Below, in pieces: positions 6,779 to 14,634 of a stretch of 64,000 nt of DNA (positions within the stretch are counted from its first letter, which is position 1; each line of letters opens with the position of its first letter). Below the pieces are notes generated by a model. The model had not been told where the DNA came from and did not search any database. It saw nothing but the letters and a program-made list of their open reading frames with translations. The position numbers were made by a program, and so were the translations under genes. This DNA comes from CAZQHK01 sp964593455 (GTDB lineage Bacteria > Muiribacteriota > CAYSPT01): NCBI GenBank assembly GCA_964593455.1, contig CAZQHK010000023.1, positions 1 to 64,000 of the forward strand, written 5' to 3'.

Positions 6779-8398
6779 ATGAGAGTGAAGCGTCAGCGTG
6801 GTGTAGCAATGTTCATTGCCATATCGGTTATTCTCATCCTGCTTTTTCTAGGAGGATCGCTTATCTACTTCATGATGCAAGAATATCGATTGGCCGGTAA
6901 TTACGTAGAATCAACTCAAGCGCTTTTTCTCGCTGAAGCTGGTATAGAGCAGGCTTTCTATGAGCTAAAATCAGAGCTTGATCCGGTCAACGTTGAAGAT
7001 CATGGCTGGAAAAAGCATATTATATCCGGCAGTACCGCCAGGAGGACCATCGAAACTCTGGGTGAGTTTCGAACGAAGGTGAAAAAAGAAATGCTGCGCG
7101 GAGATATTAAAGATGTTAGTGTCGCCTTCAATCTCGAAGAGGTCAGTAACAACAATAAAGTCGGCTTTGTGACGATAAAAGCGATCGGGGAATACAACGG
7201 CATGAAGCGGGCGGTTGAGGTCTCCCGGAAGGTCACCGTGCTACTGGGGCCCGGTAAACTGGTTCCCGGATATGGATATACCCTGTTTATAAAGAATCCC
7301 GAGTACCTGGACCACTTTGGCATCGACGCTGATTTTATTGTGCGCGGTGAAAAGATCTACATCGACAAGACCACCGTGGAACTGGGTGACGAACTGGTAG
7401 ACAAACTGGCTACTTTCTGGGATCTCGGTTACGGTATCTGGGGTGGTGGAGTTGATCTCACCGGTGTCACCGGCCTGCTCGAAGGAGAGATCTACCGCCG
7501 GTACTACAAATATGATCCGAAAGAGATTTTCGATATCCCGCTCATCCCGTGGTGGCGGGAGTTGGGGAAAGAAGAAGAAGAGTATAGCGACAAGGTCATT
7601 CCCACTAAAATCCACCAGGTCAGCAATCTCTATAGCGCGGAAGACTACCGGACCTTTGCGACCAAGGTGTACGAGTACGATGAATGTAAGCAGAACGTCC
7701 AATATGAGGCCTTCTCCATTGCCGGTCACGATTTCAGGAAAACCAGGTTCAATTCCGTTAAAGAGTTTTATGGCTACGGCGATTGGAAGCGACTCAAACC
7801 AAAATGGTGGCAGTTTTGGAAGAATCCCACCAGGGCTGATGCCACCCGCCAAAAGGACGCTATTCAACTTAACGGCGTGACGTTTTGTGACGGTGACGTT
7901 TACATCGAAGGATTTTACACCGGCTACGGCGCTATTGTGGCTACCGGAAATATCTATGTCGGCGGAGACTTGATGAAATACGGCGGTTCCGAGAAGGAAC
8001 GGGAAAACTCGGCGTTGTCACTGATAGCTCTCGGGCGAGACGGTAAGAACGGTAAGGTTGTAGTCAAGCCTCATCACGACAAAGAATGGTCCCGTTACCC
8101 GGTATACACCAGGGATCTTACTCCCTACATCGAAGCCAGTATCTACTCCAAGGGCGGGATAGTTCAAGATGAAGACTCGATCTTTTCCGGATTCATCAAC
8201 TACACGCAAAAAGGCGGTATGGTGGTTGAGGAATTGAATCGGAAGAAGATGACAAACGATGTCCTGGTGGTAGAGGACAAGGCTGCCAATGATCTTCACT
8301 CTGATTACAACGGCAAGGGTCCCATCGAGACCGTGGTTACCCATTTTAATGAAAATATAATGGCCTGGAGGCAGGTTTCGACCACCATTCTCGAATAA
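6779..8398 (+). CDS. PilX-like minor pilin/pseudopilin with large C-terminal domain
   Basis: The N-terminus is basic (MRVKRQRG) then a single hydrophobic helix (VAMFIAISVILILLFLGG) running into QALFLAEAGIEQAFYEL, the PilX-type N-terminal pattern with its conserved Glu-Ala-Gly-Ile-Glu segment. Unlike PilE/GspG it has no classic G-F-T-L-x-E site. The remaining 470 residues are a soluble, Tyr/Trp-rich region without a recognised domain; at 539 residues it is much longer than a typical PilX (about 200). It probably sits in the inner membrane or at a pilus/type II-like fibre tip. ATG 6779 is chosen over an upstream in-frame GTG at 6770, because GAGG at 6767-6770 would overlap that GTG but is 8 bases from the ATG. 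First gene of a four-gene pseudopilin set. Confidence 0.7.
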   Translation: MRVKRQRGVAMFIAISVILILLFLGGSLIYFMMQEYRLAGNYVESTQALFLAEAGIEQAFYELKSELDPVNVEDHGWKKHIISGSTARRTIETLGEFRTKVKKEMLRGDIKDVSVAFNLEEVSNNNKVGFVTIKAIGEYNGMKRAVEVSRKVTVLLGPGKLVPGYGYTLFIKNPEYLDHFGIDADFIVRGEKIYIDKTTVELGDELVDKLATFWDLGYGIWGGGVDLTGVTGLLEGEIYRRYYKYDPKEIFDIPLIPWWRELGKEEEEYSDKVIPTKIHQVSNLYSAEDYRTFATKVYEYDECKQNVQYEAFSIAGHDFRKTRFNSVKEFYGYGDWKRLKPKWWQFWKNPTRADATRQKDAIQLNGVTFCDGDVYIEGFYTGYGAIVATGNIYVGGDLMKYGGSEKERENSALSLIALGRDGKNGKVVVKPHHDKEWSRYPVYTRDLTPYIEASIYSKGGIVQDEDSIFSGFINYTQKGGMVVEELNRKKMTNDVLVVEDKAANDLHSDYNGKGPIETVVTHFNENIMAWRQVSTTILE

Positions 8399-8490
8399 CG
8401 AGGCAGTCGGTTCAGACACCGTTGAAGATATTGTGAAGTAAATCGGAATAAATGGTATAATGCCGCTACCGAAACTGCGGGAGATACGAG

Positions 8491-9141
8491 GTGACGTATA
8501 AAATGGATGGTATTCAAAAAAACGTTGTCTATCTCCTGATAGTGCTGCTTGTTTTGTTCGGTCTGTTCAGTATGTTCAAGCCTTCGGCACCCGCTCCCGC
8601 CCCGAAGCCGGCACGGGAATCTGCGGTTGAGGAGGAAGTGGCCAAAGAAGACCCTGAGGATGAATTCAGATTCGGGCGCCGCAAGCACGATGTCGATCCC
8701 AGTCAGTTTGCCAACTTCAGTGAAAAACAACAGTACTACAACGCGATGCATTACCGGGAAGTAAAAGAGCGCCAGCAGCAGGAAACAGACGCTCGAAGGT
8801 CAGCCCGACAGACCCGGCAGCTCTCTCCTGGGCTAGAGAAGCTAAAACATGGTATCGGGCTTTTAAAAGATGGCCAAGTAGACGGTGCCATACGGGAAAT
8901 ACGTACTGCCATGGCTGACGAGAAGACTGATAAAGCCGTGCAGGCTACCGGATTCCGTTACCTGGCTCATGCCTATCAAAAAAAAGAAGATGTGCCGCAC
9001 TATTGCCTGTACATGTACAAGTATCTGGATTTGGCCGAGAAGTTGGCCGACAATGAAGAGGCACGAGCGGCGATTCGCGACCAGAAAGGGAAGTTTCGGG
9101 ACGTCGTCGGCAAGATGCGGGAGAAAGGACATCTCGAATGA
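8491..9141 (+). CDS. Membrane-anchored helical protein of the pseudopilin operon
   Basis: 216 residues with one N-terminal membrane segment (VVYLLIVLLVLFGLFSMF), a Pro/Ala linker (APAPAPKPA), an acidic stretch, and a C-terminal helical region that looks TPR-like (EKLKHGIGLLKDGQVDGAIREIRTA, then GFRYLAHAYQKKEDVPHY). The topology suggests a cytoplasmic N-terminus and a periplasmic domain, possibly an assembly or scaffold factor for the pseudopilins. The stop overlaps the next start (ATGA at 9138), so the genes are coupled. The start is GTG 8491 (CGGGAG 7 bases upstream) or ATG 8503; a TATAAT at 8456-8461 could give an internal promoter. Family not recognised. Confidence 0.6.
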   Translation: MTYKMDGIQKNVVYLLIVLLVLFGLFSMFKPSAPAPAPKPARESAVEEEVAKEDPEDEFRFGRRKHDVDPSQFANFSEKQQYYNAMHYREVKERQQQETDARRSARQTRQLSPGLEKLKHGIGLLKDGQVDGAIREIRTAMADEKTDKAVQATGFRYLAHAYQKKEDVPHYCLYMYKYLDLAEKLADNEEARAAIRDQKGKFRDVVGKMREKGHLE

Positions 9142-9668
9142 AGGCAGTTTTCGGACCATTAGCACCTCGGGGTGGTTTTTCCCTGGTCGAAGTCCTGGTG
9201 GCTGTGGCAATTTTCTCCATGCTAATAATCCCTGTTGTTGCTATGTTTAACCAGACGAGCAGGGCGGGGGTAAAGACCAAGGAGCAGATGCTGGCCGCCA
9301 ACCTGGCTCAGGAAAAAATGGAGGAGTACCGTTCAATGGGGTATAAACCATTGAAGGGCAGATTGGAAAACCTCAGCAACCGGGTCTATTATTCAGTTGA
9401 AAGCGGAGCACTGGCTCCGGCGCCAGGTTTTTCCCGGTCCGCTATCATTACATTCTTTTACGATCCAGCAGATTATGGGTTAGGCTCGAATCCTGATATC
9501 GAGGCTATAAAGGCTGCCTTTATGGCCCGGGGCGGCCCTCCCGAGAGGATCAAGATCAAGGTCGAAGTCAAATGGAAGCCCCGGAACAGCGATACGCAAA
9601 ATTCTTACAAACTGTTCACCATCGTGACAAAGAGGAAGGTTTTTCAACTTAAAGAGCTAGTCCCGTAA
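9138..9668 (+). CDS. Type IV prepilin-like protein (PilV/GspI type)
   Basis: Carries a class III prepilin signal: after a short leader, RGGFSLVEVLVAVAIFSMLI has Gly before the cleavage site, N-methylated Phe at +1 and the required Glu at +5, followed by the hydrophobic pilin helix. The next segment (KEQMLAANLAQEKMEEYRSMGY) is typical of PilV/GspI minor pilins. It would be processed by a PilD-type peptidase, which is not in the window. 176 residues. Coupled to the upstream gene through a 4-base overlap. Confidence 0.82.
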   Translation: MKAVFGPLAPRGGFSLVEVLVAVAIFSMLIIPVVAMFNQTSRAGVKTKEQMLAANLAQEKMEEYRSMGYKPLKGRLENLSNRVYYSVESGALAPAPGFSRSAIITFFYDPADYGLGSNPDIEAIKAAFMARGGPPERIKIKVEVKWKPRNSDTQNSYKLFTIVTKRKVFQLKELVP

Positions 9669-9705
9669 CCGGGTCTTCAGTCAGCCGCAGGGAGGAAATA
9701 CACAG

Positions 9706-10392
9706 GTGATACGGATCAGATCACGCCAACACGGATTTACCCTGTTGGAAATTATTATAGTGGCAGCGATACTAGCGATGGTAGTCGGGGTGATATACCG
9801 TATCTACACCACCGGTTGGATGTTTTTCGAATCACAAAAGAAAAAAGCCGAGATTCTACATGATATCAGAAGAGTATTGTTGTTCTTCGACCGGGATCTG
9901 CGTGAGGCTCAATTGGGAATTTCCGGAAGAATATTCAATTTAACTACCAACCGAATCGAGTTCGAGCGTCTGACATCTGATTATCAAAGCCAGGCTATAG
10001 AAAAGGTTGTCTACTCGTTTGTCCAATCCGGGGAAACAGTGAAACTGGTTCGTGAACCGGCTGTTTTTAAAAGTTCCGGAAAAACCGTTCTGATGCAGAC
10101 CAAGAAAACTTCAACCGCAGAAGGGGATGTTATCCCGGTCGGGTTGATTACCCATAGTAAAATCGGGTTGGCCACCGTACGAACAGAGTTTCGCGGATAC
10201 GATAAAGGATACAATCCACTTACCGTCGACGCGTTAGCTACACCTCAAGAACGGGAAAAATATCGTCAGGATCATATAACCTATATCACTGCTCATATAC
10301 ACTATATAGAAGCCAGATTAGTGGTCAGAGACAAAAACCAGACCGTTAATTTGTTCACCACGATGATCTGTCCACGCACTCGGATGCAGTGA
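9706..10392 (+). CDS. Type IV prepilin-like protein (PilW/GspJ type)
   Basis: Prepilin signal RQHGFTLLEIIIVAAILAMVV: Gly at -1, Phe at +1, Glu at +5, then the pilin helix. The following helix (FFESQKKKAEILHDIRRVLLFFDRDLREAQ) matches PilW/GspJ minor pilins, as does the length of 228 residues. The start is GTG at 9706 with GGAGG at 9691-9695. Together with the PilX-like and PilV-like genes it forms a minor-pilin set that would cap a type IV pilus or type II-like pseudopilus. No motor or secretin gene is in the window. Confidence 0.8.
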   Translation: MIRIRSRQHGFTLLEIIIVAAILAMVVGVIYRIYTTGWMFFESQKKKAEILHDIRRVLLFFDRDLREAQLGISGRIFNLTTNRIEFERLTSDYQSQAIEKVVYSFVQSGETVKLVREPAVFKSSGKTVLMQTKKTSTAEGDVIPVGLITHSKIGLATVRTEFRGYDKGYNPLTVDALATPQEREKYRQDHITYITAHIHYIEARLVVRDKNQTVNLFTTMICPRTRMQ

Positions 10393-10421
10393 TGTGAGAC
10401 TGGCTGGCTCGGGTTGCAATA

Positions 10422-10796
10422 CTACTCTTCGAAGAAGTATAAGCGGAACATCCGTTCGCTTAGACCAAATTCAAGTATATCATCCTCTTGCAACAGCACC
10501 ACTGAATCCTTTATCAAACGCTCGTCTTCGTTCTTTCTCAAGAGCCAGGTTCCGTTTTTGCTGTGGTCTTTGTAATGGCAACCATCTTCTCCCTTGATAA
10601 TCGTGCCGTGTTTCCCGGAAATGGCACCGTACGATAAAGCGATATCGTTTTCTGATTTTCTCCCTACTGATGTCTGCACTTTAGTAATTTTAAACGTAGG
10701 CCAGCCGGGACCCGGTACACAACTAAAAAAACCAGACTCCGCTTTTTCCATTTTAAAAACAAATGATTTCCCTAGTGAAATCTCTTCAGGAGACAT
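10422..10796 (-). CDS. FHA domain protein
   Basis: 124 residues almost filled by a forkhead-associated phosphothreonine-binding domain. The hallmark residues are present in order: VGRKSENDI (Gly-Arg), ISGKHGTI (Ser and His) and HSKNGTWL (Asn-Gly). The 45 residues before the domain are not recognised. Cytoplasmic adaptor that would dock a phosphorylated partner; no Ser/Thr kinase lies in the window. ATG start with GAAAGGAAG upstream on the minus strand. It faces the pseudopilin operon and is divergent from alaS. Confidence 0.85.
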   Translation of the reverse strand: MSPEEISLGKSFVFKMEKAESGFFSCVPGPGWPTFKITKVQTSVGRKSENDIALSYGAISGKHGTIIKGEDGCHYKDHSKNGTWLLRKNEDERLIKDSVVLLQEDDILEFGLSERMFRLYFFEE

Positions 10797-10876
10797 GGCG
10801 ATCTTCCTTTCATCAAGGTATTGCTCTTACCAAATTAATTCTATACCATAACTCTCCTCAGAACAAGATAATAAAG

Positions 10877-10939
10877 CGGTTTAAATCACTTCTGCCCATA
10901 ATATTTCGTTAGATCATTTATTTTAAAGGATTTAAACCG
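10877..10939. repeat. 11-bp inverted repeat between FHA gene and alaS
   Basis: CGGTTTAAATC (10877-10887) and GATTTAAACCG (10929-10939) are exact inverted copies with a 41-base gap, followed on the plus strand by GTTTTTCTTC. It could be an operator pair or a weak bidirectional terminator. No gene occupies 10797-11336; that interval otherwise holds this dyad, a promoter and palindromic repeat copy A. Confidence 0.4.
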
Positions 10940-11019
10940 GTTTTTCTTCAAAATAAACTATCTGTTCATAAATAATTCTCAGCATGTAACGCTGGTGACG
11001 TTTTACACGTATGTGGTAC

Positions 11020-11025
11020 TATAAT
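11020..11025 (+). promoter_or_regulatory. Probable alaS promoter -10 element
   Basis: A perfect TATAAT in the gap before alaS. The -35 is not clear (GTGACG at 10995-11000 has a 19-base spacer). If used, it makes a leader of about 310 nt that contains the whole palindromic repeat copy A. Confidence 0.4.
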
Positions 11026-11059
11026 GGTTCCAGCTGCAGAGATTATTCAAGTGGATCAT

Positions 11060-11244
11060 TGAACCCGGGAACTGCAGTAGACATTCTGCTGCGGCTTGGA
11101 ACTGACCACAGCTACTGCGTTGCGCTCGGTCAGCCATCCTCACTGTAATATGCATTACAGCTCCGGGTGGTTTCGGTCGCGCGCCTTGTATCTGCGGCCA
11201 TTTCCTTCGCCTCGCGGCGAAGCCAACTGCAGTTTCCGGGTTAA
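11060..11244. repeat. Long palindromic intergenic repeat, copy A (full)
   Basis: An imperfect inverted repeat about 185 bp long. The outer arms match at 17 of 19 positions (11060-11078 with 11226-11244; both contain ACTGCAGT next to CCCGG or CCGGG). The centre is a near-perfect palindrome, CTGTAATATGCATTACAG at 11143-11160. Between arms and centre the two halves are related but diverged: CTACTGCGTTGCGCTCGGTC on the left and GCGCGCCTTGTATCTGCGG on the right. Its left half matches the half copy at 38805-38898 at 88 of 94 positions. Lies between the probable alaS promoter and alaS. Confidence 0.85.
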
Positions 11245-11336
11245 CTCGAAAAAGCAGAAGGTATTATCTTGTGCTGGCTGTGAAGGTTGCGCTGCTGTCT
11301 TGAATTGATAGGACCATTTTAATCGGAGGTTTGATT

Positions 11337-13970
11337 ATGCTCACACATGAGATACGGTCATCATGGCTTGAATTTTTTAAAGAAAAAGGGCACGCTTTAC
11401 CGCCGTCAGCCAGCCTGGTCCCGGCCAAAGATCCCACATTGCTTTTCACCAGTGCCGGCATGGTTCAGTTTAAAGGGGCGTACCTGGGAACGGAAACCTA
11501 CTCATATACCCGCGCGGCTACCTGCCAGCGGTGTTTCCGCACCACGGACCTGGAAAATGTGGGACGTACCGCCCGGCATCACACGTTTTTCGAGATGTTG
11601 GGAAATTTTTCTTTCGGCGATTATTTCAAAGAAGAAGCTATTGCCTGGGCCTGGGAATACATGACCCGGGTCCTTCCGCTTGATCCGGAGCGCCTGTATA
11701 TATCCATATTTCTCGATGACGATGAGGCTTTCACCTGTTGGCATGACCAGGTGGGAATTCCGGAAGAGAGAATTGTGCGCCTCGGTGAAGACAGTAATTT
11801 TTGGGCCATGGGGGAGACCGGGCCGTGCGGTCCCTGCTCGGAGATCCTGTACGATATGGGAAAAGATTTCGGATGTCGTCGTCCCGAGTGTAGTCCGGCG
11901 TGTGAATGCGGCCGTTATCTTGAACTGTGGAACCTGGTGTTCACTCAGTTTGACCGGTTGGAGGACGGTACGCTAGCGCCGCTTCCCCGGAAAAACATCG
12001 ATACCGGTGCCGGTTTGGAACGCATTGCCTCTGTTCTTCAGGGAGCCACCAACAACTTTGATATAGACATCATCCGGCCCCTGGTACTCAGGACGGCTGA
12101 TGAGCTTGGTGTAATAGAGAAACAGGCTGTCGGCGATAAACGGGTGTCGCTCAATATCATTGCCGATCACCTCAGGGCTATGGTTTTCACCATATTCGAC
12201 GGGGTACTGCCTTCTAACGAAGGACGCGGGTACGTGCTTAGGCGGGTGCTGAGACGGGCCTTTCGCCGGGGAAGCCTCCTTGGCGCTTCCGGCCCGTTTT
12301 TGTACAGGCTGGTAATTGCGGTGGTAAATATTATGAAAGACGGTTATCCGGAATTGGTAAACCATTCGGGGCATGTGGCCAAGGTTGTCAAACTGGAGGA
12401 AGAACGTTTTCAGGAGACCCTGTCCAAAGGTTTGTCTTTACTGGATGAGATTATGTCATCACTATCATCGAAAAAGATTATTCCCGGAAAAGAAGCCTTT
12501 AAATTATTTGATACTTACGGATTTCCACTGGAACTCACTGTTGAGGAGGCTGTTTCCCGGGGATGGACGGTAGACACCGATGAATTTGAACTGGAGATGA
12601 AAACCCAAAAAAAACGGAGTCGTTCTATTCTTCCGGCCGGGGTCGGCGACGATGATCAGGAGCTACCTATCCGAGAAGGGGTTCAAGCCACCATGTTTAC
12701 CGGATACGAACGGTTGCAAGAGGTATCAGAAGTAGTGACTTTGCTTGAAAGCGGGCAGGTGGCGGAACAACTTTCGGCTGGTACAGACAAACAGGTCGTG
12801 CTGGTTCTGAACAAGACGCCATTCTACGCCGAAGCCGGTGGACAAGTCGGAGATCGTGGTATTATCAAGTGGGATAACGGGACTTTTGAAGTTGATAACG
12901 TTTTCAAGGGAAACCGCGGGCACTATCTTCATTATGGAACGGTGGTCAAGGGAACTATATCCCTGGGAGACCGGGTCGAGGCCGAAGTTGACCGGAGAGC
13001 CCGATCAGCTACCGAGCGGCACCACACCGCCACTCATCTACTGCAAGGAGCGCTTCGACGGATTGTAGGTGAGCATGTTCACCAGGCCGGGTCGCTGGTG
13101 TCTCCTGATCGTCTCCGTTTTGATTTTTCTCATTACGAACCGCTTACTCCGGAGCAAATAATCGAGGTCGAGAAACTGGTCAACGAAAAGGTGGTTAAAG
13201 CCATGGCGGTGGCTACTGAACTCACCTCTTTCGAGCAAGCACTTAAAAAAGGTGTTATCGCGCTGTTCGGAGAAAAGTATGGTGAACAGGTGCGGGCGGT
13301 ACGGGTAGGAGATTTCAGTGCCGAGCTTTGCGGCGGTACCCATGTCCACAACTCCGGTGAGATCGGCCTGTTTAAAATAGTCTCAGAGACGAGTATCGCT
13401 CAGGGCGTCCGCCGGGTAGAGGCGTTGGCCGGCCTGGAAGCCTTGCGGCATATCCAGCAGCAAGAGCGCATGCTGGATGAAGCTTCTCACGAACTCACGT
13501 GCCGGTCAGCCGATCTTACTGAGCGCATTAAGCAGCTCAAAAAGGAGTTTCAAGACGCAAAACGACATCAGAAGAATCAACAGGAGAAAGACTTGAAAAC
13601 TCTGGCTGATGAACTTCTTGAAAGAGGGAAAAATATTGGCGGCGTCACTCTGGTGGCCGGGTCCCCGGAAGGGCTGGACCGGGCGGCTTTGCTGCGACTG
13701 TCCGATTTTATCAGTGATGGCCGGGCACGGACCCTGATACTATTAGTCAGCTCACTAGATAAGAAGCCCTTTATGCTGGCCAAGCGCACGAAAGACATCG
13801 ATCGTATTCATGCCGGGAAAATCGTTAAAAAAATGGCCGCAAAAATTGGTGGTGGCGGTGGCGGACGGCCTGACATGGCTCAGGCCGGCGGGCCAAAAGG
13901 AGCGAATGTCCTGGAGGCTTTGAAGACCGGTATTGCCTTGGCAACCATGGCTCTTCAGCAAGAGGCGTAG
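11337..13970 (+). CDS. alaS: Alanyl-tRNA synthetase
   Basis: Charges tRNA-Ala; cytoplasmic class II synthetase. The N-terminal catalytic domain shows SAGMVQFKGAYLG, RAATCQRCFRTTDLENVG and TGPCGPCSEI. The editing domain has the HHTATHLL zinc motif and the Cys/His pair of ELCGGTHVHNSGEIG. The C-terminal region has the glycine-rich GGGGGGRPDMAQAGG of the C-Ala domain. 877 residues, the expected length for a complete enzyme. The start is ATG 11337, 7 bases after CGGAGG, rather than the in-frame TTG at 11331. The leader probably contains palindromic repeat copy A, which may influence expression. No T-box elements were recognised. Confidence 0.97.
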   Translation: MLTHEIRSSWLEFFKEKGHALPPSASLVPAKDPTLLFTSAGMVQFKGAYLGTETYSYTRAATCQRCFRTTDLENVGRTARHHTFFEMLGNFSFGDYFKEEAIAWAWEYMTRVLPLDPERLYISIFLDDDEAFTCWHDQVGIPEERIVRLGEDSNFWAMGETGPCGPCSEILYDMGKDFGCRRPECSPACECGRYLELWNLVFTQFDRLEDGTLAPLPRKNIDTGAGLERIASVLQGATNNFDIDIIRPLVLRTADELGVIEKQAVGDKRVSLNIIADHLRAMVFTIFDGVLPSNEGRGYVLRRVLRRAFRRGSLLGASGPFLYRLVIAVVNIMKDGYPELVNHSGHVAKVVKLEEERFQETLSKGLSLLDEIMSSLSSKKIIPGKEAFKLFDTYGFPLELTVEEAVSRGWTVDTDEFELEMKTQKKRSRSILPAGVGDDDQELPIREGVQATMFTGYERLQEVSEVVTLLESGQVAEQLSAGTDKQVVLVLNKTPFYAEAGGQVGDRGIIKWDNGTFEVDNVFKGNRGHYLHYGTVVKGTISLGDRVEAEVDRRARSATERHHTATHLLQGALRRIVGEHVHQAGSLVSPDRLRFDFSHYEPLTPEQIIEVEKLVNEKVVKAMAVATELTSFEQALKKGVIALFGEKYGEQVRAVRVGDFSAELCGGTHVHNSGEIGLFKIVSETSIAQGVRRVEALAGLEALRHIQQQERMLDEASHELTCRSADLTERIKQLKKEFQDAKRHQKNQQEKDLKTLADELLERGKNIGGVTLVAGSPEGLDRAALLRLSDFISDGRARTLILLVSSLDKKPFMLAKRTKDIDRIHAGKIVKKMAAKIGGGGGGRPDMAQAGGPKGANVLEALKTGIALATMALQQEA

Positions 13971-14093
13971 AAAAGATTTTTACCCGGGCGGAGGCAGGTC
14001 CTTCCTCCAAACGTGATTGCAAACATTGAAGTGTAGCGTGAGCCGGGTGGTCCCACCCTCCAGCAAGGAGTATAGAAAGTAAGGTAGGAGATT

Positions 14094-14531
14094 TTGGAGA
14101 TTAAGAGAGCCGGACGTATCCTGGCACTCGACGTTGGGGAAAAACGTATCGGGTTGGCTTTGAGCGATCCGCTCTGGAGTACGGCTCAACCTCTCGATAC
14201 TTTGAAGGTCCGCTCTCATAATCTATCGCTTGGTCAACTGGCTCAGTTGGTGTCCGATCAGGACATATCTCTCATTGTCACCGGCCTTCCCATTCATAGT
14301 GACGGCAGTGAAAGTAATCAGTCGGAAAAAGTACGGCTTTTTGCTGAAGCAGTAGCTATGAAAACTGTCAGGCCGGTGATTTTTTTTGATGAACGAAGCA
14401 CTACCCGGGAGGCGGAACGGGTCTTATTGCAAGCGGGACTTCGCCGTAAAAAAAGGCGTAATAATAGAGATAAGTTGGCGGCTGTACTGATACTAACCTA
14501 TTTTCTCTCTTCTATTCCTCCGAGTTGTTGA
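14094..14531 (+). CDS. ruvX: Putative pre-16S rRNA nuclease (RuvX/YqgF)
   Basis: RNase H-fold protein of the YqgF family, implicated in 5' processing of 16S rRNA and earlier proposed as a Holliday-junction resolvase. Motifs: ILALDVGEKRIGLALSDP (first catalytic Asp), GLPIHSDGSES, and FFDERSTTREAE (second acidic cluster). 145 residues, the normal size. The predicted start is TTG with AAGG 9 bases upstream. It follows alaS by about 120 bases; alaS-ruvX adjacency is common in bacteria and supports the call. Confidence 0.92.
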   Translation: MEIKRAGRILALDVGEKRIGLALSDPLWSTAQPLDTLKVRSHNLSLGQLAQLVSDQDISLIVTGLPIHSDGSESNQSEKVRLFAEAVAMKTVRPVIFFDERSTTREAERVLLQAGLRRKKRRNNRDKLAAVLILTYFLSSIPPSC

Positions 14532-14576
14532 TTCAGCTGTATTTTTGGCTAACTTCCGATATTTGTCAATTCCGGG

Positions 14577-14605
14577 TTGAAAGCCTACCAGTCCTCTGAT
14601 ATAAT
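14577..14605 (+). promoter_or_regulatory. Promoter of the aroA-cmk-rpsA operon
   Basis: TTGAAA at 14577-14582 and TATAAT at 14600-14605 with a 17-bp spacer. Start expected near 14612, about 23 bases before the aroA GTG. Confidence 0.75.
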
Positions 14606-14634
14606 GCGGCCCAAACCTGGAAAGGGCTGGTACT

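Noticed and set aside
11026..11336. T-box or amino-acid-responsive leader for alaS
   Set aside because: No T-box consensus or specifier loop was recognised; the leader is occupied by the palindromic repeat, which has relatives elsewhere unrelated to synthetases.
13971..14093. Hairpin-like GGGTGGTCCCACCC resembling a T-box antiterminator region before ruvX
   Set aside because: The loop is too small for a stable stem, there is no T-run and no tRNA-binding specifier loop, and ruvX is not an amino-acid gene. I see only ordinary spacer sequence.
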